Positions 51,716 through 58,891 of a stretch of 64,000 nucleotides of DNA are shown here, piece after piece. The DNA is from Sphingobacteriaceae bacterium (GTDB lineage Bacteria; Bacteroidota; Bacteroidia; Sphingobacteriales; Sphingobacteriaceae), in assembly GCA_029266635.1 (NCBI GenBank), contig JAQSWM010000005.1:124001-188000 (forward strand), in the 5' to 3' direction. A program made the position numbers and the translations under genes. Under the pieces are notes generated by a model. The model was not told the origin of the DNA, made no database searches, and saw only the letters and a program-made list of their open reading frames with translations. The first letter of the stretch is position 1; each line of letters opens with the position of its first letter.

Positions 51716-51723
51716 TATATTTG
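51716..51723 (+). promoter_or_regulatory. Promoter -7 element for the DUF4293 gene
   Basis: TATATTTG, an exact match, 16 bases before the ATG at 51740. The divergent 157-base region shared with the Crp/Fnr gene shows no second clear promoter. Confidence 0.5.
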
Positions 51724-51739
51724 CAGAAAAAGTAAACTC

Positions 51740-52207
51740 ATGATCCAACGCATTCAGACTATTTGGCTAGTTCTTGCCAGCCTTGCCCTTTTTTGCCTGT
51801 TCCTTTTTCCATATCTCCAGGTGATGAAACCGGATGGCTCTGCACAGGCTATAAAGGTTACCGGCGTCTATGAAGTCATGAATAATGAACCGGTCAAAAC
51901 ACAGGAATTCACTGGTTTTACCATTTTAACTGTAATTGTCGCACTGTTGCCTTTGGTCATCATTTTCTTTTATAAGGAAAGAAAAAAGCAAATCGCTCTA
52001 TGCTACCTAGTAATTGTATCGATTATTGGCTACGGCTTTTGGCTGGCGCAAACTGCTAAAGGAATAATTGGAAATATTCAATTAGACATTCAAAACTACG
52101 GTATCGGCGTACTGCTTCCCTCCATCGCAATCATCTTCATTATTCTTGCTTTAAAAGCGATTCGGCATGATGAAAAACTCATCAAGTCTGCCGATAGGTT
52201 GAGGTAA
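51740..52207 (+). CDS. DUF4293 membrane protein
   Basis: A 155-residue inner-membrane protein with four hydrophobic helices (about 8-28, 60-77, 85-104, 123-142). It begins MIQRIQTIWLVLASLALFCLFLFPY, the DUF4293 signature that is characteristic of Bacteroidota; the C-terminus is basic and hydrophilic (RHDEKLIKSADRLR). Function unknown. It is divergent from the Crp/Fnr gene and followed by the lamin-tail protein gene 55 bases on. Confidence 0.9.
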   Translation: MIQRIQTIWLVLASLALFCLFLFPYLQVMKPDGSAQAIKVTGVYEVMNNEPVKTQEFTGFTILTVIVALLPLVIIFFYKERKKQIALCYLVIVSIIGYGFWLAQTAKGIIGNIQLDIQNYGIGVLLPSIAIIFIILALKAIRHDEKLIKSADRLR

Positions 52208-52262
52208 CTCTTTGATATTCAAAAGAAAGTTTTTTACCTTGTGTTAACCTAAACCTAAGACC

Positions 52263-53462
52263 ATGAAAAAACTTTTACTCATCGTCGCCTTCTCGGCGAT
52301 TGCTAAGCTCACCAATGCGCAAGCCACTCACGTTGTTATAAGCGAGGTGTATGGAGGAGGTGGAAATGCCGGAGCAACGTACACGAATGATTTTATTGAA
52401 CTATACAATCCAACAAATTCAGCGGTGAGTTTGACCGGGTGGTCCGTACAGTATCAAACAGCAGGGGCAATTACAGCTTGGTCAGTGACAAATTTGACGG
52501 GTAGCATTCCAGCACATGGTTATTTTCTAATTCAAGAGGATGCTGGAACGGGTGGAACCACAGCTCTACCCAGCCCGGATGCAACCGGTACAATGGCGAT
52601 GTCGGCAACCGCGGGAAAAGTGGCGTTGCTAAATTCTACGACAGCTCTGACGGGAGCCTCGCCTTCGACAGCCAACATAATTGATTTAGTTGGCTTTGGA
52701 TCGACAGCAAATTTCTTCGAAGGCTCCGCACCAACATCTGCACCATCCAATACAGCGTCTGTTGAACGTAAAGCTACTACTTCGTCTACAGCTACAACAT
52801 TAGGACCGGGAGGCATTGAACAAGCGCAGGGTAACGGCTATGACACTGATAACAATTCATCAGACTTTGTCGTCCAAGCGAACGAAAATCCCCAGAACTC
52901 AGCCTCAAGTACAGAAACCCTCCCGGTTTCCCTTACCTCCTTCACCGGAAGAGAAACCTCTTATGGATCCGAGCTGAGCTGGTCTACTGCTTCAGAGCAA
53001 AATAACTCTCATTTTGAAATACTGCGTTCGGAAGACGGTCAGTCTTTTACGAAAGTTGGCCAGGTGCAAGGCAGCAACAACTCATCGGCGACAAAGCTCT
53101 ACAGCTTTACAGATAAGTCAGCTTTCATGGGAATAAACTATTATCAGCTAAAGCAGGTGGATTTTGATGGACAATCTAAAACTTATGGACCTATTGCGGT
53201 GAAATCCGGGCTTGAGCCTTCCGCTGACTTGAAAGCTTTTGCATCTGGTAATTCACTTGAAGTTAGTCTGACATCCACCAACACCAAAGCCGTCAACGTG
53301 GCTGCGTATGATCTGGGCGGGCATCAGCTTGCCAGAACAAACACACAGTTAAACAGGGGCTACAATTCCATCAGCCTACCTGTCTTATTAGAAAAGGGAG
53401 TATACTTGTTGCGTGTGGTCGGCAGCGGCTTAACTTTGCAAACAAAATTCATTAAACAATAA
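52263..53462 (+). CDS. Secreted lamin-tail-domain protein with type IX-like C-terminus
   Basis: A 399-residue exported surface protein. It has a signal peptide (MKKLLLIVAFSAIAKLTNAQ) and a lamin-tail domain (about 23-150: HVVISEVYGGGGNAGATYTNDFIELYNPTNSAVSLTGWSVQY). A Ser/Thr-rich linker (about 150-215) follows, then a fibronectin-like strand region with LPVSLTSFTGRETSYGSELSW. The final 75 residues (ENSLEVSLTST-like, NVAAYDLGGHQLAR, GVYLLRVVGSGLTLQTKFIKQ) match a type A type IX secretion sorting domain. It probably sits on the cell surface. Substrate or ligand unknown. Confidence 0.85.
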   Translation: MKKLLLIVAFSAIAKLTNAQATHVVISEVYGGGGNAGATYTNDFIELYNPTNSAVSLTGWSVQYQTAGAITAWSVTNLTGSIPAHGYFLIQEDAGTGGTTALPSPDATGTMAMSATAGKVALLNSTTALTGASPSTANIIDLVGFGSTANFFEGSAPTSAPSNTASVERKATTSSTATTLGPGGIEQAQGNGYDTDNNSSDFVVQANENPQNSASSTETLPVSLTSFTGRETSYGSELSWSTASEQNNSHFEILRSEDGQSFTKVGQVQGSNNSSATKLYSFTDKSAFMGINYYQLKQVDFDGQSKTYGPIAVKSGLEPSADLKAFASGNSLEVSLTSTNTKAVNVAAYDLGGHQLARTNTQLNRGYNSISLPVLLEKGVYLLRVVGSGLTLQTKFIKQ

Positions 53463-53475
53463 ATATAATGACCTG

Positions 53476-53520
53476 TTCAAAGCCTGAATAGACTTACATG
53501 CTATTCAGGCTTTGAAATTA
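53476..53520 (+). terminator. Long hairpin after the lamin-tail gene
   Basis: A perfect 16-bp stem (53476-53491 and 53501-53516, AAGCCTGAATAG core, nine-base loop) between the lamin-tail stop and pdxJ. The usual T run is missing, so termination may be weak; it could instead protect or process the transcript. Confidence 0.6.
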
Positions 53521-53525
53521 TACGT

Positions 53526-54254
53526 ATGACCAAGTTATCTGTTAACATCAATAAAATCGCTACTCTCCGCAATTCCCGAGGCGGTAACAATCCCGATCTG
53601 ATAAAAATTGCTCTTGATGCCGAAGGATTTGGTGCAGAGGGAATTACCGTCCACCCGCGACCTGACGAACGCCATATCCGCTACCGCGATGTGTACGATC
53701 TCAAAGAAGCGCTGACGAAAGAATTTAATATTGAGGGAAATCCTACAGAGAAGAAATTTGTAGAGCTTGTCCTTAACACCCGACCCACTCAGGTTACACT
53801 TGTTCCCGATGCTGAAGGCCAGCTCACATCAAATCATGGGTGGGATACCATCGAGCATCAGGAATATTTAAAAGATATAATTGCGCAGTTTAAAGATGCC
53901 GGTATACGCGTGTCTATTTTTGTTGATCCTGTGCGAGAGATGGTTGAAGCTGCTGCCACATCCGGCACCGACCGTATTGAGCTTTATACGGAGGCATATG
54001 CAAGCCAGTATCATACAAACCGTGAGGACGCAATAATGCCTTACATTGAAGCTGCTCAGGTTGCCGATGAGCTGGGATTAGGCGTAAATGCCGGTCACGA
54101 CCTGGATTTGTTTAATTTGAAATACTTTGCTTTGGAGATTCCCAATTTGCTTGAAGTAAGCATTGGGCATGCTTTAATTTGCGATGCGCTTGTTTATGGC
54201 CTAGGAAGCACCATCCAATTATATCTGAGGCAATTAAAAGTGAACCACTTTTAA
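53526..54254 (+). CDS. pdxJ: Pyridoxine 5'-phosphate synthase
   Basis: Condenses 1-deoxyxylulose 5-phosphate with 3-amino-2-oxopropyl phosphate to form pyridoxine 5'-phosphate. It has 242 residues, normal. [21 protein letters not shown] is the usual N-terminus with substrate Asn, [17 protein letters not shown] carries His/Arg phosphate-binding residues, and ITAQF-like and [12 protein letters not shown] carry the late His. It ends one base before the stop of rnc on the other strand; there is no intergenic space at all. Confidence 0.96.
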   Translation: MTKLSVNINKIATLRNSRGGNNPDLIKIALDAEGFGAEGITVHPRPDERHIRYRDVYDLKEALTKEFNIEGNPTEKKFVELVLNTRPTQVTLVPDAEGQLTSNHGWDTIEHQEYLKDIIAQFKDAGIRVSIFVDPVREMVEAAATSGTDRIELYTEAYASQYHTNREDAIMPYIEAAQVADELGLGVNAGHDLDLFNLKYFALEIPNLLEVSIGHALICDALVYGLGSTIQLYLRQLKVNHF

Positions 54255-54983
54255 TCAGATATTGAGCTTTTCGCAGGTTTTCTCGGCCGCCAGTTTCTCG
54301 GCGTTCTTTTTATTGTAATCAGCACCGGTGCCAAATTGTTCGCCGTCAATGTTTACGCTGATGGTAAACAGTTTTGAATTATCGCCCTCAGCGTTGTTGA
54401 TGAGTTCGAAGATCACATCTTTGCCGTGGCGCTGGCACCATTCTATCAGCTTACTTTTAAAGTTAGTTTCCGTAAGTTCCAGTTGATGGATGTCGATATG
54501 AGGCTTTATGATATGCGAGATCAAAAACTCCCGTGTGAAATCATAACCCTTATCTAAATAGATGGCACCGATGAGCGCTTCAAAGGCATCTCCTAAAAAC
54601 GAGCCCTGCTTAGAGGGGTAATTGATTACTTTGTTATCAAATTCTATCACTTCCACCAAGCCTAGTTTTTTTGAAAGCTGGTTAAGGTTTGCCCTGCTTA
54701 CAATTTTTGAGCGCATCTCTGTCAGAAAGCCCTCTTCCCGATAAGGATACATTTTGAAGAGCACTTCCGCGATCACTGAGCCAAGCACTGCATCGCCTAA
54801 AAACTCGAGGCGCTCGTTGCTGTTCTTGAAGCCGTTCTTCTGAGCCACAGCCATTGAGCGGTGCCTGAAAGCCATCTTGTACAGCGACACGTTGCCGGGC
54901 ACAAAACCTAATAAGTTTTTGAGAGTCTTTACATAGCTGCGTTGCGGAGACAGGTGTAGCTTGTAAAGTTTAAAGAGTGGCAT
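54255..54983 (-). CDS. rnc: Ribonuclease III
   Basis: Double-strand-specific RNase. It has 242 residues. The catalytic signature NERLEFLGDAVLG is near residue 55, with the second acidic cluster (GDAFEALIGAIYLDKGYDF) near 115; the C-terminal double-stranded RNA-binding domain covers about 170-242 (FKSKLIEWCQRHGKDVIFE, then KKNAEKLAAEKTCEKL). It lies downstream of fabF and acpP on the same strand, the common Bacteroidota order acpP-fabF-rnc. Confidence 0.97.
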   Translation of the reverse strand: MPLFKLYKLHLSPQRSYVKTLKNLLGFVPGNVSLYKMAFRHRSMAVAQKNGFKNSNERLEFLGDAVLGSVIAEVLFKMYPYREEGFLTEMRSKIVSRANLNQLSKKLGLVEVIEFDNKVINYPSKQGSFLGDAFEALIGAIYLDKGYDFTREFLISHIIKPHIDIHQLELTETNFKSKLIEWCQRHGKDVIFELINNAEGDNSKLFTISVNIDGEQFGTGADYNKKNAEKLAAEKTCEKLNI

Positions 54984-55037
54984 TCTTAATAACTAAGCTT
55001 TAGCTTTCGGGGCAACCAGAGGATAAGCAATTCAGAA

Positions 55038-56291
55038 TTACCCTTCGTATTTCTTGAAGATCACAGATGCATTATGGCCACCAAACCCAAACGTATTGCT
55101 TTGAGCCGCACGCACGGTACGCTTTTGTGCCTTGTTGAACGTGAAGTTCAACTTAGGGTCAAAGCCCGGATCGTCTGTAAAGTGGTTGATAGTAGGCGGG
55201 ATAATGTCATTTTGCACAGCCAGAATAGATGCAATAGATTCTACTGCTCCGGCAGCACCCAGCAAATGCCCGGTCATGGATTTGGTAGAGCTGATATTAA
55301 GCTTGTATGCATCTTCGCCGTATAGGGCCAGGATAGCTGCGGCTTCGCTCAGGTCGCCCAGTGGGGTAGAAGTACCATGAACGTTGATGTAATCAATATC
55401 AGCAGTTGTCAGGTTGGCGTCACGCAGGGCATTGGTCATTACAAGCTTTGCCCCAAGCCCTTCGGGATGTGGTGCTGTAATGTGGTTAGCATCGGCGCTC
55501 ATGCCTCCGCCAACAAGTTCTGCGTAGATTTTCGCACCACGTGCTTTTGCATGTTCAAGCTCTTCAAGAACAATAGTGCCGGCGCCTTCGCCTGCAACAA
55601 ATCCATCACGATCATTGTCGAATGGCCTCGACGCCGTTGCTGGGTCGTCGTTGCGGGTAGAAAGTGCGTGCATGGCATTGAAACCGCCAATACCTGCTTC
55701 ATTGATAATTGCTTCAGAACCTCCTGATAAGATAATATCGGCCATGCCCAAGCGCAGGTAATTGAAAGCATCAATTAATGCATTGGTAGAAGAAGCGCAG
55801 GCTGAAACAGTTGAGAAGTTCGGGCCACGAAGCCCGTACTTGATAGAAATATGCCCCGGAGCAATGTCCAGGATCATTTTTGGAATGAAGAACGGGTTAA
55901 AACGCGGAGTCCCATCGCCTTTGGCAAAATTGCTTACCTCGTCTAGGAAGGTTTTAAGGCCGCCAATTCCGGCGCCCCAGATAACGCCTATGCGGTTTAC
56001 GTCGTACTTCTGAAAATCCAGGTTTGCGTCATTAACAGCTTCGTGGGTTGAAGCTAACGCGTAATGTACAAAAGGGTCAAGTTTGCGGGCTTCTTTGCGG
56101 TCCATAAAATCTTCCGCATTAAAGTTTTTGACTTCGCAAGCAAACTTGGTTTTAAAAAGTGTTGCATCAAATCTTGTGATAGGAGCAGCGCCGCTTACTC
56201 CATTAAGCAATCCGTTCCAGAATTCAGGGACAGTGTTACCAATTGGAGTAAGCGCACCTAATCCTGTTACAACAACTCTTTTAAGCTCCAT
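55038..56291 (-). CDS. fabF: Beta-ketoacyl-ACP synthase II
   Basis: Elongation condensing enzyme of type II fatty-acid synthesis. It has 417 residues. The triad is visible: VSACASSTNA (Cys near 165), NVHGTSTPLGD (His near 305) and MTGHLLGAAGAVES (His near 342), with GGHNASVIF at the end. It begins MELKRVVVTGLGALTPIG. It follows acpP by 15 bases and precedes rnc by 54. Confidence 0.98.
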   Translation of the reverse strand: MELKRVVVTGLGALTPIGNTVPEFWNGLLNGVSGAAPITRFDATLFKTKFACEVKNFNAEDFMDRKEARKLDPFVHYALASTHEAVNDANLDFQKYDVNRIGVIWGAGIGGLKTFLDEVSNFAKGDGTPRFNPFFIPKMILDIAPGHISIKYGLRGPNFSTVSACASSTNALIDAFNYLRLGMADIILSGGSEAIINEAGIGGFNAMHALSTRNDDPATASRPFDNDRDGFVAGEGAGTIVLEELEHAKARGAKIYAELVGGGMSADANHITAPHPEGLGAKLVMTNALRDANLTTADIDYINVHGTSTPLGDLSEAAAILALYGEDAYKLNISSTKSMTGHLLGAAGAVESIASILAVQNDIIPPTINHFTDDPGFDPKLNFTFNKAQKRTVRAAQSNTFGFGGHNASVIFKKYEG

Positions 56292-56306
56292 TTATAATGG
56301 CCGGAA

Positions 56307-56543
56307 TTACTTTACGTTTTTTTCTAAATAAGCGATAGCCTGTCCAACTGTGCCGATAGTTTCAGCCTGGTCATCAGGGATAGCAACATTGAACTCTTTT
56401 TCAAACTCCATGATTAATTCCACGGTGTCCAAAGAGTCTGCACCAAGATCGTTAGTAAAAGATGCTTCTGGTGTTACTTCACTTTCGTCAACACCTAATT
56501 TTTCAACGATAATTGCTTTTACTCTTGAAGCGATATCAGACAT
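56307..56543 (-). CDS. acpP: Acyl carrier protein
   Basis: A 78-residue acidic carrier of fatty-acid intermediates. The phosphopantetheine Ser is in [13 protein letters not shown] (Ser36 region). It begins [23 protein letters not shown]. First gene of the acpP-fabF-rnc run. Confidence 0.98.
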   Translation of the reverse strand: MSDIASRVKAIIVEKLGVDESEVTPEASFTNDLGADSLDTVELIMEFEKEFNVAIPDDQAETIGTVGQAIAYLEKNVK

Positions 56544-56650
56544 AGTCTTATGATTTAATGGTTAAAATTCTGTGCAAAGAAAAATAAATAAAAGTAATTA
56601 TCAAACCTTTTTGTTTTTGCTCAAATGCGTGGCAGATTGTGCAATTGCTG

Positions 56651-56658
56651 TAAATTTG
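56651..56658 (+). promoter_or_regulatory. Promoter -7 element of the IPExxxVDY gene
   Basis: TAAATTTG, an exact match, 20 bases before the TTG start at 56679. It sits in the 135-base divergent gap with acpP. Confidence 0.5.
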
Positions 56659-56678
56659 TAATTTATTTTTAGTAAGGT

Positions 56679-57098
56679 TTGAACAAGCAAACGTTAAAGT
56701 ACGAGTTAGATTACGATTTTGTTTTGATAGCAATAACCACGCCTTTAAAAGATTATAGGCTTTGTTATACCATCAACAAGCAATTGCTTATTCAGTTTTA
56801 TCGTACTGACGAATTACAACTGCAGTTCGGGCTTGCTGATGCACCGGTTTACTTTTCAAAGTTCTACTACAAGGCTGATCAGGGCGAAACAGAATTTTTC
56901 CTACTGTCTAACAAAGGAGCAGAAGGGTATTTGATACCCGAAATGAAAGAGGCCGATTATTTTATTTTGATCCACAATTACATTGATAAAGAAGACCTGG
57001 AGCAGCTAATAACAGGTTTAAATCAAATTTCGGAGGTGCTTGCAGCCATAGAAGTTGACCCAAGAAGATTGAAATCTAAAGAAAATCTAATATTTTAG
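56679..57098 (+). CDS. IPExxxVDY-family protein
   Basis: A 139-residue cytoplasmic protein of a small Bacteroidota family named for a conserved motif, here LIPEMKEADYFI near 93-104. LKYELDYDFVLIAITTPLKDYRLCYTINK is the family N-terminus. The TTG at 56679 is almost certainly the true start: no ATG fits, and it follows a good promoter. The next gene is pyk, 74 bases on, the usual neighbour in this phylum. A function tied to pyruvate kinase is only suggested by this association. Confidence 0.85.
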   Translation: MNKQTLKYELDYDFVLIAITTPLKDYRLCYTINKQLLIQFYRTDELQLQFGLADAPVYFSKFYYKADQGETEFFLLSNKGAEGYLIPEMKEADYFILIHNYIDKEDLEQLITGLNQISEVLAAIEVDPRRLKSKENLIF

Positions 57099-57150
57099 CC
57101 CTCAATTCTAACCTTGGTGTACGTTTTACACCACCATCAGGCGGCTAAAA
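57093..57150 (+). other. Two nested perfect stems in the pyk leader
   Basis: TTTTAGCC (57093-57100) pairs with GGCTAAAA (57143-57150), enclosing TGGTGTA (57115-57121) pairing with TACACCA (57127-57133). The outer stem includes the stop codon of the upstream gene. It ends 22 bases before the pyk ATG and lacks a T run. Confidence 0.5.
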
Positions 57151-57172
57151 GGATTCAAAACATAAATTAAAG

Positions 57173-58603
57173 ATGAGACAAGTTCAGAAACGAACCAAGA
57201 TTGTGGCTACACTTGGTCCTGCATCTGCGAAGAAAGAAGTTTTATTAAGCATGATTAAGGCAGGTGTTGATGTTTGCCGCTTAAACTTTTCGCACGGAAG
57301 CCAGGCAGATCACCAGGAGGTGATCAACACAATCCGCCAGATCAATCAGCAATATAAAACGCACGTTGGCATTCTTGCCGACTTACAAGGGCCGAAGATC
57401 CGTATCGGGATGGTTAAAGATGGCGGGATCCATCTTGTAAATGGCAATACTATTGAGATCACTACCAACGAAAAAATAGGCGATGACGATCAGATTTATA
57501 TCACGTATGAAAGTTTCCCTAAAGACGTACGTGTTGGCGAAGTGATCTTGTTGGACGATGGCAAGATCCAAATGAAGGTCCTTGCTACCAATAATAAAGA
57601 TACGGTGAGCTGTGAGATCGTACATGGGGGAATTTTAACATCCCGCAAAGGGGTAAATCTTCCAAACACAAAGGTTTCTATCCCAAGTTTAACAGAAGAA
57701 GACTTGGCCAACCTGGAGTTTGCTTTGCAAAACGATGTTGAATGGATTGGGCTTTCTTTTGTGCGCACAGCTGAAGATATTGTAGAATTAAAACGCATCA
57801 TTTCGCAAAGCGGAAAAACTGCCCGCGTAATTGCGAAGGTTGAAAAACCGGAGGCAATTGATAACATCGACGCTATCATTGAAGTTACCGATGGTGTAAT
57901 GGTTGCCCGTGGCGACCTTGGCGTAGAAATGCCGATGGAGCAGGTGCCGGTTCTACAGAAAATGATTGCCCGCAAATGCCGCGAGGCTTCAAAGCCTTGT
58001 ATCGTTGCAACTCAAATGTTGGAGAGCATGATTACCACCCCACGCCCTACGCGTGCCGAGGTGAACGACGTGGCCAACTCGGTCCTTGACGGAGCTGATG
58101 CGGTGATGCTTAGTGGCGAAACTTCTGTTGGCGAGTTTCCTGTAATCGTTATCGAGACCATGCACAAGATTATCCGCAACATTGAGGATACCGCTTATCC
58201 ATACCAAACTCCTAAGAAGTTAATTGAGGGCTCGCCAACTTACATGGCTGATGCCGTTTGCGGTTCAGCGGTTTACCTGTCGGAGAAAACGAATGCGATC
58301 GGAATTATTTCGATGACCTCATCCGGCTACACAGCCTTTGAGATATCAAGCCATCGCCCAAAGGCCGGAACGTTTATTTTCACAAGCAACCGCACACTGC
58401 TTAATTCGTTGAGCCTTCTTTGGGGGGTGCGAGGTTTTTACTACGACAAGTTTGTGAGCACCGATCAAAGTATTAGCGATGTTAACCGCATTTTGAAAGC
58501 TGAGAAACTTATCGAGCCGGGCGAAATTGTGATCAATACCGCTGCTATGCCGATTGAAAAAAAGGGTAAAACCAATATGATCCGTGTTACGGTTGTAGAT
58601 TAA
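57173..58603 (+). CDS. pyk: Pyruvate kinase
   Basis: Converts PEP and ADP to pyruvate and ATP, the last step of glycolysis. It has 476 residues. TKIVATLGPAS at the N-terminus, CRLNFSHGS with the Arg/Asn/Ser metal site, LADLQGPKIRIG, IIAKVEKPEAIDNID with the catalytic Lys/Glu, MVARGDLGVEMPMEQVP, and TRAEVNDVANSVLDGADAVMLSGETSVGEFP are all intact. The C-terminal allosteric domain is complete. A terminator follows. Confidence 0.98.
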   Translation: MRQVQKRTKIVATLGPASAKKEVLLSMIKAGVDVCRLNFSHGSQADHQEVINTIRQINQQYKTHVGILADLQGPKIRIGMVKDGGIHLVNGNTIEITTNEKIGDDDQIYITYESFPKDVRVGEVILLDDGKIQMKVLATNNKDTVSCEIVHGGILTSRKGVNLPNTKVSIPSLTEEDLANLEFALQNDVEWIGLSFVRTAEDIVELKRIISQSGKTARVIAKVEKPEAIDNIDAIIEVTDGVMVARGDLGVEMPMEQVPVLQKMIARKCREASKPCIVATQMLESMITTPRPTRAEVNDVANSVLDGADAVMLSGETSVGEFPVIVIETMHKIIRNIEDTAYPYQTPKKLIEGSPTYMADAVCGSAVYLSEKTNAIGIISMTSSGYTAFEISSHRPKAGTFIFTSNRTLLNSLSLLWGVRGFYYDKFVSTDQSISDVNRILKAEKLIEPGEIVINTAAMPIEKKGKTNMIRVTVVD

Positions 58604-58621
58604 AATTGTTAGAAATATAGC

Positions 58622-58660
58622 CGAAAGCCGCCCATCAATCATGGGTGGCTTTCGTGTTTT
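58622..58660 (+). terminator. Terminator of pyk
   Basis: 14-bp stem CGAAAGCCGCCCAT/ATGGGTGGCTTTCG (one G-T pair) with a five-base loop, then GTGTTTT. 18 bases after the stop. Confidence 0.88.
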
Positions 58661-58696
58661 ATAGTGTAACCAAATCATTCTGTTTTTTATGTTTTT

Positions 58697-58793
58697 TTGA
58701 GTTTTCCACACTGCAAATTATTTGCAATCAGTTTGTTAGACGCCAAACTCTTGCCTCCGTCAAGGATACACTAACTCTTTGTGGAAAACTCAA
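58697..58793. promoter_or_regulatory. Long inverted repeat with two DnaA-box-like sequences upstream of nrdJ
   Basis: TTGAGTTTTCCACA (58697-58710) is repeated inverted and exactly at 58780-58793, 69 bases apart. Each arm contains TTTTCCACA, which fits the relaxed DnaA-box pattern TTWTNCACA. Between them is the perfect palindrome TGCAAAT-T-ATTTGCA (58712-58726). The right arm touches the nrdJ promoter. If transcribed, the block could also fold into a closed multi-stem RNA. Confidence 0.6.
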
Positions 58794-58794
58794 A

Positions 58795-58825
58795 TTGAGT
58801 TGCGCCTCCCAGAAAGATAAATTTG
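58795..58825 (+). promoter_or_regulatory. nrdJ promoter
   Basis: TTG at 58795-58797, 20 bases, TAAATTTG at 58818-58825: a full Bacteroidota -33/-7 pair. The predicted start near 58831 leaves a leader of about 60 bases containing a 5-bp CCCCT/AGGGG hairpin. I saw no cobalamin-riboswitch signature in this leader. Confidence 0.65.
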
Positions 58826-58891
58826 ATGAAAAACCCCTAAACTTTTTCTGAGGGGACAATACACTGATCATCAACATTAAAATCTAACAAT

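Noticed and set aside
58604-58891. Cobalamin riboswitch upstream of the B12-dependent reductase
   Set aside because: Expected on biological grounds, but I found no B12-box-like core (GCCACTG type) or its typical arrangement. The visible structure is a long inverted repeat plus a normal promoter.
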